Translations under genes and position numbers: made by a program
Notes under the pieces: generated by a model
What the model was told of the DNA's origin: nothing
Databases searched by the model: none
The model's input: only the letters and a program-made list of their open reading frames with translations
In this document: positions 43,898 through 53,159 of the stretch, one piece after another
Layout: the number at the start of each line of letters is the position of its first letter
Numbering within the stretch: the first letter of the stretch is position 1
NCBI RefSeq assembly: GCF_001306035.1
Contig: NZ_LGCM01000014.1
Span: 124,501-188,500 of the forward strand
DNA length: 64,000 nucleotides
Direction of reading: 5' to 3'
Origin: Levilinea saccharolytica
GTDB taxonomy: Bacteria; Chloroflexota; Anaerolineae; Anaerolineales; Anaerolineaceae

Positions 43898-44764
43898 TTG
43901 AACCTGCCAAAACCCTTCCTGACCGCACGCCAGACCCAAAAAGTGGGCTATGCCGCTTTGGCGGGCATCGCCGTGCTGACGGTGATCCCCATCATCGCCC
44001 TGTTTATCTACATTTTGATCGCTGGCCTGCCCGCCATCAGCTGGGAATTCCTCAGCGGTTTTCCGCGCGACGGCATGCGCAGCGGGGGCATCCTTCCGGC
44101 CATTTTGGGTACGCTGTATCTGACCCTGGGCACGGCGCTCTTCTCTGTTCCGCCAGGGATCGCCGCGGCGGTGTACCTGGCCGAATACGCGCCGGATAAC
44201 GGCCTGACCCGCACCATCCGCATCGCCATGATCAACCTGTCCGGCATCCCCTCGGTGGTGTACGGCCTGTTTGGGCTGGGGCTGTTTGTGCTCTTCCTGA
44301 AATTCGGCACCAGCATCCTGGCTGCCTCGCTGACCCTTTCGATCATGACCCTGCCGGTGATCATCAGCACCACCGAAGAGGCGCTGCGCTCGGTGCCCAC
44401 CAGTTTTCGGGTGGTGAGCATTTCGATGGGGGCCAGCAAATGGGAGACCATCTGGCGCATTGTGCTGCCGCAGGGTCTGCCGGGGATCATCACCGGCATC
44501 ATCCTGGGTCTAGAGCGGGCCGCGGGCGAAACCGCCCCCATCCTGTTCACCGGTGCGGCCTTTTTCCTGCCCAATCTGCCCAATTCGCCCCTCGACCCCA
44601 CCATGGCCCTGCCCTACCATCTGTTTGTCATCTCCACCCAAATTCCGGGGATGCCCATCCAGATCCAATACGGCACGGTGCTGGTGCTGCTGACCTTCGT
44701 GCTGGGCATGAATTTGATCGCCAATTTCATCCGCTCGCGGGCGCGCGCCCGGCGGCATTGGTAA
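43898..44764 (+). CDS. pstA: Phosphate ABC transporter permease PstA
   Basis: A 288-residue permease with six membrane segments and the EAA loop (SFRVVSISMGASKWETIW). TTG 43898 is chosen because TGAGGAG ends six bases before it; TTG 43892 would sit on top of that site. The gene follows pstC by ten bases and precedes pstB by four. Confidence 0.88.
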   Translation: MNLPKPFLTARQTQKVGYAALAGIAVLTVIPIIALFIYILIAGLPAISWEFLSGFPRDGMRSGGILPAILGTLYLTLGTALFSVPPGIAAAVYLAEYAPDNGLTRTIRIAMINLSGIPSVVYGLFGLGLFVLFLKFGTSILAASLTLSIMTLPVIISTTEEALRSVPTSFRVVSISMGASKWETIWRIVLPQGLPGIITGIILGLERAAGETAPILFTGAAFFLPNLPNSPLDPTMALPYHLFVISTQIPGMPIQIQYGTVLVLLTFVLGMNLIANFIRSRARARRHW

Positions 44765-44768
44765 GCGC

Positions 44769-45524
44769 ATGGACAAAATTGTCATTGAACACCTCAGCCT
44801 GAACTACTCCGACGGCACCGAAAGCCTGAAGGATGTCAGTCTGCGCATTCCGGCGAACCAGATCACCGTGCTGTTTGGCCCGGCGGGCGGGGGAAAATCT
44901 ACCCTGCTGCGCTGCATCAACCGCCTGAACGATCTGGCGGATGTGACCATGCTGTCGGGGCGGGTGCTGCTGAACGGCGTAGATGTGTTGGACCCGCACA
45001 CCAACGTGACCGAGCTGCGACGGCGGGTGGGCATGGTGTTCTCGCGGCCGGTGCCTCTGCCGCTGAGCATCTATCAAAACATCACCTACGGGCTAGAAAT
45101 CGCCGGGGAACGGCGCAAAGCCCGCCTGGATGAGGCCGTGGAACGCGCCCTGCGCCAGGTGGTCTTGTGGGATGAGGTCAGCGACCGGCTGCAGGACCCG
45201 GCCCACGCCCTGAGCGGCGGCCAGCAGCAGCGCCTGTGCATTGCGCGCGTGCTGGCGCTGCAGCCGGAGGTGATCTTGTTGGATGAGCCCACCTCGGCCC
45301 TCGATCCCGTGTCCACCTTCAAGATCGAAACCACCCTGCGCGAGCTGCGCAGCGAGCTGACCATCGTCCTGGCCCCGCACAGCACCCAACAGGCCGCGCG
45401 CATCGCCGATACCGCCGCTTTCTTCCTGGCGGGCGAATTGGTGGAAATGCAGGAGGGCGAAAAACTGTTTGTGAACCCCAAAGATCCGCGCACTCAGGAT
45501 TATATTCAAGGGCGTTTCGGCTAA
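44769..45524 (+). CDS. pstB: Phosphate ABC transporter ATP-binding protein
   Basis: A 251-residue ABC ATPase. Walker A is GPAGGGKST, signature LSGGQQQRL, Walker B VILLDEPTSALDP and the switch His in LAPHSTQ. The RRVGMVFSRPVPLPLSIYQN stretch is typical of PstB, although Q in the Q-loop position is replaced (VFSRP rather than VFQ). Its context in pstSCAB makes the role clear. No phoU follows. Confidence 0.88.
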   Translation: MDKIVIEHLSLNYSDGTESLKDVSLRIPANQITVLFGPAGGGKSTLLRCINRLNDLADVTMLSGRVLLNGVDVLDPHTNVTELRRRVGMVFSRPVPLPLSIYQNITYGLEIAGERRKARLDEAVERALRQVVLWDEVSDRLQDPAHALSGGQQQRLCIARVLALQPEVILLDEPTSALDPVSTFKIETTLRELRSELTIVLAPHSTQQAARIADTAAFFLAGELVEMQEGEKLFVNPKDPRTQDYIQGRFG

Positions 45525-45595
45525 AAAGGCCCCTCACAGCCATCCTTCCCCCGTGTTGAAGAAGGTCATCACGCGAACAGGCGACTTTCATCATA

Positions 45596-45637
45596 TTGAC
45601 CCGCACCCTCAAATTTGTTACCTTTAACACAGTAAAC
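45596..45637 (+). promoter_or_regulatory. gdh promoter with a motif shared with the ferredoxin promoter
   Basis: TTGACC (45596-45601), 17-base spacer, TACCTT (45619-45624), then two bases and ACACAGTAAAC (45627-45637). The same 11-mer sits two bases after the -10 box of the ferredoxin gene at 47241. The ~155-base leader that follows has a GCGGGCACAC/GTGTCCGC hairpin near 45,695. Confidence 0.6.
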
Positions 45638-45792
45638 CGGCGGGCGGAGGAAAGCAGTGTACGATAGGACGAAACAACCCTGGTAGCAGGCGGGCACACT
45701 ACGAACGTGTCCGCTTATTGTTTTCCAGACTCGCCCGGCGCACAGCCTCAGTCCCACAATTCATTTAGATCCTAACGATAGGAGAATTTTCT

Positions 45793-47079
45793 ATGGCAGG
45801 AACAACCAATGCGTTTGAAATGGCACAGCGCCAGTTCGACCATGTGGCCGACCTCCTCAAGCTCGATCCGCAGGTTCGTGAAATCCTGCGGTGGCCGCTG
45901 CGCGAATTCCATTTTCGCATTCCCGTGCGCATGGATGACGGCACCATTAAGGTTTTCCAGGGCTTCCGCGTTCAGCACAACGACGCCCGCGGCCCCAACA
46001 AGGGCGGCATCCGCTTCCACCCCTCGGAAACCATTGACACCGTGCGCGCCCTGGCCACCTGGATGACCTGGAAATGCGCCGTGGTCGATATCCCGCTGGG
46101 CGGCGGCAAGGGCGGTGTGGTGGTTGATCCCGCCACCATGTCCACCGGCGAGAAGGAACGGTTGGTGCGCGGCTGGGTGCAGCAGATGTGGAAGAACATC
46201 GGCCCACGCAAAGACGTGCCCGCCCCCGACGTTGGAACCACCCCGCAGATGATGGGCTGGATGATGGATGAATTCTCCAAACTCCAGGGCGATTACACCC
46301 CCGGCGTGATCACCGGCAAGCCTGTGGGCGGCGGCGGCTCCTTGGGCCGCACCGAAGCCACCGGTTTCGGCGTGATCTACACCGTGCGCGAAGCCATGAA
46401 GCACCTGGGCATGGACTCCAGCAAATGCACCGCGGCCCTGCAGGGCTTCGGCAACGTCTCTCAGTACGCCGCCATCGGCTTTGTGGAAATGCTCAAAGGC
46501 AAAGTGGTGTGCGTTTCCTGCTGGGATCGCGAAGACAAAGTCTCCTACACCTTCACCAAGATGGACGGTGTGGATCCGCGCTTCCTGATGAGCATCACCG
46601 ACCAGTACGGCACGATTGACAAAGCCAAAGCCAAAGCGGCTGGCTACGTCATTGAAGACGGCGAAGCCTGGATCAGCAAGGAAGTGGACGTGCTCATCCC
46701 CGCGGCCCTCGAAGGTCAGGTCAACGCTGACACCGTCAAGAAGATCAGCAGCAAAGTGCGCATCATCGCTGAAGGCGCCAACGGCCCCACCACCCCCGAA
46801 GCCGACGAAGTCATCAAAGAACGCGGCATCTTCATGGTGCCCGATTTCCTGTGCAACGCGGGCGGCGTGACGGTGTCTTACTTTGAAGGCGTGCAGAACG
46901 ACATGAACTTCTACTGGAGCAAGGAAGAAGTGCTGAGCAAGCTCGATGAGAAGATGACCGTGGCTTTCCAGGGCGTTTTGGATATGGCCCTGAAGGAAAA
47001 GGTCTACATGCGCGATGCGGCCTATATGGTCTCGATTGCTCGCGTGGTGAAAGCCATGCAGCTGCGCGGCTGGATCTAA
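45793..47079 (+). CDS. gdhA: Glutamate dehydrogenase (NAD(P)+)
   Basis: A 428-residue hexameric-type GDH converting glutamate to 2-oxoglutarate and ammonia, or the reverse. Marks: GFRVQHNDARGPNKGGIRFH with the substrate Lys, TWMTWKCAVVDIPLGGGKGG with the catalytic Lys, APDVGT, and the nucleotide motif GFGNVSQYAA. AGGAGA precedes the start by seven bases. It is a single gene with its own promoter and terminator, and shares a promoter motif with the ferredoxin gene downstream. Confidence 0.94.
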   Translation: MAGTTNAFEMAQRQFDHVADLLKLDPQVREILRWPLREFHFRIPVRMDDGTIKVFQGFRVQHNDARGPNKGGIRFHPSETIDTVRALATWMTWKCAVVDIPLGGGKGGVVVDPATMSTGEKERLVRGWVQQMWKNIGPRKDVPAPDVGTTPQMMGWMMDEFSKLQGDYTPGVITGKPVGGGGSLGRTEATGFGVIYTVREAMKHLGMDSSKCTAALQGFGNVSQYAAIGFVEMLKGKVVCVSCWDREDKVSYTFTKMDGVDPRFLMSITDQYGTIDKAKAKAAGYVIEDGEAWISKEVDVLIPAALEGQVNADTVKKISSKVRIIAEGANGPTTPEADEVIKERGIFMVPDFLCNAGGVTVSYFEGVQNDMNFYWSKEEVLSKLDEKMTVAFQGVLDMALKEKVYMRDAAYMVSIARVVKAMQLRGWI

Positions 47080-47104
47080 TCCCAGGCCTGTAATGAACCC
47101 CATG

Positions 47105-47142
47105 CTCCCCTCCTCTGGTTTGTCCGGAGGGGGGGAGTTTTA
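47105..47142 (+). terminator. Terminator after gdh
   Basis: CTCCCCTCC (47105-47113) pairs with GGAGGGGGGAG (47126-47136), followed by TTTTAT. Confidence 0.75.
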
Positions 47143-47208
47143 TGAGAGGCACCCGGCAGTTATGACATTTTGAAGCGAATCTGATGACAGATGACCGCTG
47201 GAGCAATG

Positions 47209-47459
<251 letters not shown>

Positions 47460-47492
47460 TCCTCCTTAGTTTTTCCAACAATCGGCAAGTTC

Positions 47493-47525
47493 CAGCCCCT
47501 CACTTAGGAGGGGCTGGGCTTATTA
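47493..47525 (+). terminator. Terminator after the ferredoxin gene
   Basis: CCAGCCCCT (47493-47501) pairs with AGGGGCTGG (47510-47518); the T-tract after it is weak. Confidence 0.6.
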
Positions 47526-47557
47526 AAAGCTGCTGTGCCCCGAGGGTGGGGAAGTGT

Positions 47558-47563
47558 TATAAT
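47558..47563 (+). promoter_or_regulatory. -10 box giving a probably leaderless transcript
   Basis: TATAAT ends seven bases before the ATG at 47571, and no Shine-Dalgarno sequence fits between them. Confidence 0.5.
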
Positions 47564-47570
47564 CGCGCTG

Positions 47571-48275
47571 ATGGAAGAACCCACCCCACCCACCCTGTCC
47601 GATCCGCCGCGCGAACTGAGCGTGGCTGCCCATTTGACCCCTCTGCTGCGGCGCGGCCTGCTGCTGGCGCTGGCTTTTGGCCTGGGGCTGCTGGGCGGCT
47701 ATCTGCTGTGGTACCGCGGCCCGGCGGTACCCCAAAGCGCGCTGGCCGCCGCCCTCTTAGATGACGATCCCTCGCGCGGTCCGGCCGACGCTCCCATCAT
47801 CCTCATCGCCTTCAGCGATTACGAATGCCCTTACTGCCGCCATTGGGAACAGAACGTTTGGCCCCAGTTGGAAGAAGCCTACCCCGGCAAAATCCGCCTG
47901 GTGTACCGCGATTTTCCACTGCTGGGCATTCACCCCAACGCCGCCCCTGCTGCCGAAGCTGCTAACTGCGCCGGTGACCAGGGCCAGTATTGGGAGTACC
48001 ACGACCGTCTGTTTGCCCAGGAAAGCCTGGAGACGGCCACCTTTAACACCCTGGCCGCCGAGCTGGGCCTCGACACCGGCAAGTTTCAATCCTGCCTGGA
48101 TACGCAAAAATTCCGCGCCGAAGTGGCCGCAGATTTTCGCGACGGCATCACCCTGGGCATTGAAGGCACGCCCACTTTCTTCGTTAACGGCATTCGCATT
48201 GTGGGAAACCAGCCCCTGCGCAGTTTTCAGGAGCTGATTGACCCCATGCTCATGCAGGCCGAACTGAACCCCTAA
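47571..48275 (+). CDS. Membrane-anchored DsbA-family thioredoxin
   Basis: A 234-residue protein. One N-terminal anchor helix (LLLALAFGLGLLGGYLLWY, residues about 29-47) is followed by an extracytoplasmic thioredoxin-fold domain with the active site CPYC (YECPYCRHWE) and the cis-Pro loop GTPTFFVNG. It matches BdbD/Thioredoxin_4 proteins that oxidise or isomerise disulfides of exported proteins. Start ATG 47571 follows a -10 box directly. The next gene begins 21 bases after its stop. Confidence 0.9.
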   Translation: MEEPTPPTLSDPPRELSVAAHLTPLLRRGLLLALAFGLGLLGGYLLWYRGPAVPQSALAAALLDDDPSRGPADAPIILIAFSDYECPYCRHWEQNVWPQLEEAYPGKIRLVYRDFPLLGIHPNAAPAAEAANCAGDQGQYWEYHDRLFAQESLETATFNTLAAELGLDTGKFQSCLDTQKFRAEVAADFRDGITLGIEGTPTFFVNGIRIVGNQPLRSFQELIDPMLMQAELNP

Positions 48276-48296
48276 GCCCTCACCGCAGGAGGATCT

Positions 48297-48959
48297 ATGA
48301 ACAAATTCATCGCCGTCGCCGGGAACATTGGCGTGGGCAAGTCCACCCTGGTCACCCTGGTCAGCCAACGCTTGGGTTGGGAGCCGTTTTTTGAGCCCGT
48401 GACCGAAAACCCCTACCTGGCTGATTTTTATCAGGCCATGAGCACCTGGGGCTTCCATTCGCAGATCTTCTTTCTCACCCACCGCCTGCGCATTCACCAG
48501 GACCTGCTGCACCACAGCGGTTCGGTGATTCAAGACCGCAGCATTTACGAAGATGCCGAGGTGTTCGCGCGCAATCTGTTTCTGCAGGGGCACTTAAGCG
48601 AGCGCGATTACCACACCTATCACACCCTCTATCAAACCCTGGCGGGTTTCCTGCCGCCGCCCGACCTGGTCATTTACCTGCGCGCTTCGGTTCCCACCTT
48701 GCTGCAGCGCATCGCCCGCCGCGACCGCGATTATGAACGCACCATCGCCCCCGGCTATCTGGCGCAGCTCAACGACCTGTACGAAACCTGGATTTCCAAT
48801 TTCGTCCTGTGCCCCGTGCTGACGGTTCCGGCCGACGACCTGGACTACGTGGCCCATCCCCGCCATTTGGATTTGGTGGTGCGCAAAGTGGAAGAAAAGC
48901 TCACCGGTAAAGAGGTGGTCATGTTTGCGCCAGATGAAGTCTCGGAGGCAAGCGATTAA
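48297..48959 (+). CDS. Deoxynucleoside kinase (dGK/dAK type)
   Basis: A 220-residue kinase that phosphorylates deoxynucleosides for salvage. It has the P-loop GNIGVGKST (residues 9-17), the substrate-binding EPVTENPYL, the DRSIYEDAEVF motif and the lid RIARRDRDYE. Length fits the family. AGGAGG is five bases before ATG 48297. It may share a transcript with the thioredoxin gene. Confidence 0.92.
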   Translation: MNKFIAVAGNIGVGKSTLVTLVSQRLGWEPFFEPVTENPYLADFYQAMSTWGFHSQIFFLTHRLRIHQDLLHHSGSVIQDRSIYEDAEVFARNLFLQGHLSERDYHTYHTLYQTLAGFLPPPDLVIYLRASVPTLLQRIARRDRDYERTIAPGYLAQLNDLYETWISNFVLCPVLTVPADDLDYVAHPRHLDLVVRKVEEKLTGKEVVMFAPDEVSEASD

Positions 48960-48983
48960 ACCCCGGTGGAGTTCCGGGGTTTA
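48959..48983 (+). terminator. Terminator after the kinase gene
   Basis: AACCCCGG and CCGGGGTT form an 8-base stem with a 7-base loop, followed by TT. Confidence 0.6.
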
Positions 48984-49017
48984 AGACTTCCTGCTTTTTT
49001 GAGGCCGAGGGAACGGC

Positions 49018-49278
49018 TTATCTCGGCTCGATGACCAGCTTCACCGCCGTGCGGACTTTCTCATCAATTTCCACATCAACAAATTCTGGGATGCAGACCA
49101 CGGAGATCCCATCTTCGCTCAGGTATCCTTTGGCAAGTACCAGAGCTTTAACAGCCTGATTGACCGCGCCGGCGCCAATGGCTTGCACCTCCGCGCGGTG
49201 GTGTTCGCGGATCACTCCAGCGATTGCCCCTGCAACGGCTGCTGTGCGGGAGTTGGCCTTTACTTTGATGACGTCCAT
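49018..49278 (-). CDS. spoVS: Stage V sporulation protein S family (SpoVS)
   Basis: An 86-residue Alba-like protein, full length: MDVIKVKANSRTAAVAGAIA, then VQAIGAGAVNQAVKALVLAK. SpoVS helps spore development in Bacillus, yet homologues are common in non-sporulating Chloroflexota and Thermus-like bacteria, where the role is probably nucleic-acid binding. GGGAGG lies upstream of ATG 49278. The region 49279-49463 separates it from a divergent gene and has an imperfect inverted repeat around 49,352-49,388 (GTACATTG / AATTGTAC). Confidence 0.92.
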   Translation of the reverse strand: MDVIKVKANSRTAAVAGAIAGVIREHHRAEVQAIGAGAVNQAVKALVLAKGYLSEDGISVVCIPEFVDVEIDEKVRTAVKLVIEPR

Positions 49279-49463
49279 TTCGAACCTCCCATGCTGGTGA
49301 ATGTCGGATGATGGTTGCGGTTAAGTTCCCGGGGGCCTTACCAATAGATTGATCGTACATTGTTCCGAATATATATGGGAATTGTACAAGATTTAACGAC
49401 GAGAATCAAGCGGATGATCCGCGAAATATGCGCGCAGCCCCCCGATTTTGAGGTCAAAACCGG

Positions 49464-50087
49464 ATGACAAACACCGAAATGCCCCTGTTAGAGACCGAAC
49501 GGCTGTGGATTCGCCCGCTGCGGCGCGGTGATTTGCAGGCCGTCAGTCATATTTTGGACGAAGCCCTGGGCTTCACCGACGGCGGTTCCCAGGAACTGCG
49601 CGGCCTGCGCGAGCGGCGGCGCTGGCTGGAATGGACGGTGCGCGGCTACCGCGAGCTGGGTCAACTGTTCCAGCCGCCCTACAACGACCGCGCCGCCGTC
49701 CTCAAATCCAGCGGGGAGATCATCGGGGTGTGCGGCCTGGTGCCCAGCCTGGGGCCGTTTGGGCAAATTGGCCTGGGCGGGGCCGCGCCGGGGGCCATGA
49801 CCCCCGAAGTGGGCCTGTTTTACGCCGTCCACCCCCGCTGGCAGCGGCAGGGCTACGCCCTGGAAGCCGCGCGCGCCCTGGTGCACTACGCCTTTGAGGG
49901 CATGCATCTGGCGCGGGTGGTGGCCACCACCTCAGACGATAACCTCGCCTCGCGGGCGGTGATGCGCCGCCTGGGCATGACTCTGCGGCGCAACCCGCTG
50001 TCCGAACCGGTATGGTTCCAATGGGTGGGGGTGCTGCACAACCCGCGCTATGCGCCTGCACACCCGCTGGAAACGGAGCGCGCTTGA
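49464..50087 (+). CDS. GNAT-family N-acetyltransferase
   Basis: A 207-residue acetyltransferase of the RimJ/RimL-like group: LETERLWIRPLRRGDL at the start, the acetyl-CoA loop region HPRWQRQGYALEAARALV and the following NLASRAVMRRLGM. The acceptor may be a protein N-terminus or a small amine; the sequence does not decide. It runs into the next gene after 33 bases. Confidence 0.85.
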   Translation: MTNTEMPLLETERLWIRPLRRGDLQAVSHILDEALGFTDGGSQELRGLRERRRWLEWTVRGYRELGQLFQPPYNDRAAVLKSSGEIIGVCGLVPSLGPFGQIGLGGAAPGAMTPEVGLFYAVHPRWQRQGYALEAARALVHYAFEGMHLARVVATTSDDNLASRAVMRRLGMTLRRNPLSEPVWFQWVGVLHNPRYAPAHPLETERA

Positions 50088-50120
50088 CGGCCTGGGTATA
50101 ATCAGCTTAAGGAGATGCGC

Positions 50121-51179
50121 ATGAGCGAACGGCAGGCGCTTCTGGACGAAATGACCGCCGACGGTGAGCTGGTGGAGCGGCTGGAGGACGGCCGCCTGCG
50201 CTGCACCGCCTGTGCCCACCGCTGCACCCTGGCCGAGGGACGGCGGGGGATCTGCGAGGTGCGCTTTCACCGCCAGGGGCAGCTGCGCGTGCCCTACGGC
50301 TATGTGGCGGCCCTGCATGTGGACCCCATTGAGAAAAAGCCCTTCAATCACCTGCTGCCGGGGCGTACAGCCCTGACCTTCGGCATGCTGGGCTGCGACT
50401 TCCACTGCGATTTTTGCCAAAACTGGCAGATTAGCCAGGAATACTGCGACCCGCTGAACGGGGTTTCGCCCGCGCTCCTGCAGCGCACTTCCCCCCAGGA
50501 ATTGGTGCGGGCGGCTGTGCGCGCCGGGGCCGCAGCCCTGATCTCCTCGTACAACGAGCCGCTCATCACCAGTGAATGGGCCGCGGCTGTCTTCCGCGAG
50601 GCCAAAGCCGCCGGTCTGCGCACGGCTTTCGTCTCCAACGGCCACGCCACCCCCGAAGTGCTGGTCTATCTGCGCCCCCACCTGGACGCCTACAAAATTG
50701 ACCTGAAGAGCATGCAGGAGCGCCGCTACCGCGAGATGGGCGGTAAACTGCAGGCGGTTTTAGACAGCATCGCCCAGGCGCATGCGATGGGCCTGTGGGT
50801 CGAGGTGGTCACCCTGGTCATTCCCGGTTTTAACGACAGCCCAGAGGAGCTGTGGGAGGCGGCCCGCACCCTGCGCGCGCTGTCGGCCGACATCCCCTGG
50901 CATGTGACCGCTTTCCATCCCGACTATCACCACACCCAGGCCGAGCCTACCCCGGCGGCCCTGCTGCAACAGGCGGCGGAAATTGGTCAGGAGGCCGGAC
51001 TGCACTATGTGTACGCCGGCAACCGCCCGGGGCGGGTAGGGTCGTTGGAAAACACCTACTGCCCCCAGTGCGCTTTGCCCCTGGTGCAGCGGCGCGGCTT
51101 TTACGTGCTGGAAAATGTGCTGACCCCCCAAGGAAAATGCCCGCGCTGCGGAACTGCGATCGCGGGCATCTGGTCTTAA
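50121..51179 (+). CDS. amrS: AmmeMemoRadiSam system radical SAM enzyme
   Basis: A 352-residue protein with the radical-SAM cluster motif CDFHCDFCQ (CxxxCxxC), an N-terminal Cys pair (CTACAHRCTL), the VPYGYVAALHVDPIEKKP signature and a C-terminal Cys-rich ribbon (CPQC, CPRCG). It belongs to the AmmeMemoRadiSam group, whose Memo and AMMECR1 partners are not encoded here. ATG 50121 has AGGAG six bases upstream; ATG 50115 would be too close to it. Confidence 0.9.
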   Translation: MSERQALLDEMTADGELVERLEDGRLRCTACAHRCTLAEGRRGICEVRFHRQGQLRVPYGYVAALHVDPIEKKPFNHLLPGRTALTFGMLGCDFHCDFCQNWQISQEYCDPLNGVSPALLQRTSPQELVRAAVRAGAAALISSYNEPLITSEWAAAVFREAKAAGLRTAFVSNGHATPEVLVYLRPHLDAYKIDLKSMQERRYREMGGKLQAVLDSIAQAHAMGLWVEVVTLVIPGFNDSPEELWEAARTLRALSADIPWHVTAFHPDYHHTQAEPTPAALLQQAAEIGQEAGLHYVYAGNRPGRVGSLENTYCPQCALPLVQRRGFYVLENVLTPQGKCPRCGTAIAGIWS

Positions 51180-51203
51180 AGCGGCTGAAGAGTTAGGGCT
51201 GAC

Positions 51204-53009
51204 CTACCAGTCTTCGTCTTCCCAATCCTCGTCTTCCCAATCTTCATAATCTTCATCGTCCCAGCTGTCTTCATCTTCCCAGTCCCCGTCCAGATAGGGG
51301 GTATCGGGGGTGGGGGTGATGTTGACTGCCAGCCAGGGGGTCGGCGTGGGGGCTGCCCCCGGCACCTGGACGATATCCGCCACGTATTTCACCGCGCCGC
51401 GGCAGGCGGGTTCCAGATTCCTTGAGACATAGCGCCATTCCAGCGGGTCTTCGTTGTCGTAGGTGGTCTGCACGGCCTCCGCCAGGCAGCCCGCCCCGGC
51501 GTTGTAATTCACCAGGGTGAAGCGCCACAGGTCGGTGTAGCTGGAGACCTGGCCGGGCTCGCGCTCGGTGACGTTGCGCACGATGCGCGCCACCTGCTCG
51601 CAGTTGGCCAGCAGCCCTTCGGCAAACACGCCCACGCTGAAATTGGCCTGGGTCATGTCAATCCCCTCCGGGCAGTCGGCGCAGGCCGCGTTCACCTTCT
51701 GCACCAGCGCGCCGCGCAGGATGTTCTGTTCCTGCTCGCCCAGTTTCAGGAAACCCTGCCGGCAGGCGTCGCGGCTGAGCACCAGCGGGCAGAACTGGTC
51801 AAAAAAGCTGGAATTCCACAAAAGCACCGTATCGGCCCCGTTGGAGGTCAGCTGGCCCAAACCCGCCTCGCGGAAGGTCTTGTACAGGCCCGGCCAAAGC
51901 TGGCTTTCGCGCGAGAAGATGTTTTTCACCAATTGGGCAGGGACGCCCGTATCCTGCGAAACCTGCATGATTTCGGCGTCAAAGCGGTTCTGCCACTCCA
52001 GCACCTCCGGCATGGCCACCTGTACCCCGCAGGCGTTGGCCACGCCGTCTTTCTGCAGGCCGTCGTTGGGGCACATGCCCGCGTCCACCGCGCCGTTTTG
52101 GATCAAAATACCGGCCAGGTAGTAATAGGAGATGGATGAGCGCAGCTCATCTGCACTCTGCGGGCTGGAAAGCCAGGCGGGCAGCCCGCCCACGTCGGGC
52201 AGGGCCTGCCAAATGTCGGAGCAGGAGGCAGGGCGCTGTCCGCGCCATTGGGAGGAAAGCACATCCACGTAATACAGGCGCGGGTCGCTTTTGCGGCCTT
52301 CGGGGGACATAAAATCGCCCCAGGGCAGCACCCGCACCAGGGCGGTGTAGCGCTGGCTGGAATCGCCAAAACTGGAATCGGCCCAAAACTGAACCGTCTC
52401 CCCTTTGGGACCGGTGGGGCGCATGGGCAGCACGCAGGTTTCACCCGTGCAGGAGAACGGCTCGGAGCCAAACGCACCTTGAATGCGCATGATGCTTTCG
52501 TTGGGCAGGGGTTCTTTGGCGCTGATCACCAGGCTGGGGATGGTGGAACAGCGGTTATCGGGGGGTTCGGGCTGGCAGCCCTCCAACGACACCCACACTT
52601 CGGGGGCGGGCAGCTCAATCTTGACCTCTTTTTGCACCCGTTCCTGATTCACCCGGTGCAGATACACTCCCGGGCAGGTGCTTTTATCCCCCAGCGATTG
52701 GTCGCAGGGGGCGCTTTCTTCCCAGTCTTCGTAAATATCTAACCCGCAGGCATTGAGCACTTCCACACCGGTGGGCGCATCGGGGTGTTCCACCACCACC
52801 GTGCAGGCGACGCGGTTGTTGTCCCAGCGCAGCAGCCACCAGGTGTAGCGGTCGACATCAATATGCAGGATGGTTTGACGAATGGGACGGTCGGTGGGGG
52901 TCGGGGTGGGGGTGGAACCGTCTTCGGCGCGCGCCCAGGTCATGGGAGAGGCTAAAAAGCTCCCCAACAAAAGGACACCGATAAGACCGCCCAGCAGCCA
53001 ACGCCTCAT
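51204..53009 (-). CDS. Secreted protein with a lysozyme/transglycosylase-like domain and an acidic repeat tail
   Basis: A 601-residue exported protein (signal peptide about 1-28, ending near TWARAED). The N-terminal half has Cys-rich beta segments; residues about 345-540 resemble a lytic-transglycosylase fold (AQLVKNIFSRESQLWPGLY with a catalytic Glu, AGLGQLTSNGAD, LVNYNAGAGCL). It ends in Trp-Glu-Asp-Glu-Asp repeats (about residues 572-601), which are strongly acidic. It probably acts in cell-wall turnover or on extracellular glycans. The acidic tail may bind cations or act as an intermolecular linker. Confidence 0.65.
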   Translation of the reverse strand: MRRWLLGGLIGVLLLGSFLASPMTWARAEDGSTPTPTPTDRPIRQTILHIDVDRYTWWLLRWDNNRVACTVVVEHPDAPTGVEVLNACGLDIYEDWEESAPCDQSLGDKSTCPGVYLHRVNQERVQKEVKIELPAPEVWVSLEGCQPEPPDNRCSTIPSLVISAKEPLPNESIMRIQGAFGSEPFSCTGETCVLPMRPTGPKGETVQFWADSSFGDSSQRYTALVRVLPWGDFMSPEGRKSDPRLYYVDVLSSQWRGQRPASCSDIWQALPDVGGLPAWLSSPQSADELRSSISYYYLAGILIQNGAVDAGMCPNDGLQKDGVANACGVQVAMPEVLEWQNRFDAEIMQVSQDTGVPAQLVKNIFSRESQLWPGLYKTFREAGLGQLTSNGADTVLLWNSSFFDQFCPLVLSRDACRQGFLKLGEQEQNILRGALVQKVNAACADCPEGIDMTQANFSVGVFAEGLLANCEQVARIVRNVTEREPGQVSSYTDLWRFTLVNYNAGAGCLAEAVQTTYDNEDPLEWRYVSRNLEPACRGAVKYVADIVQVPGAAPTPTPWLAVNITPTPDTPYLDGDWEDEDSWDDEDYEDWEDEDWEDEDW

Positions 53010-53159
53010 GATCGTGGCAAAACTCCTCCCAACTTACAAACTGCGTTTCGCCTGCATCCCACCTCGAAAGCGGCGGTTTCTGGAAGAAACGTCGTCTCTT
53101 GCGTGTAGTGTATCATAAAACGTTTAAAAGCAGATGAAATATTGGGGATGAGTGCGGCA

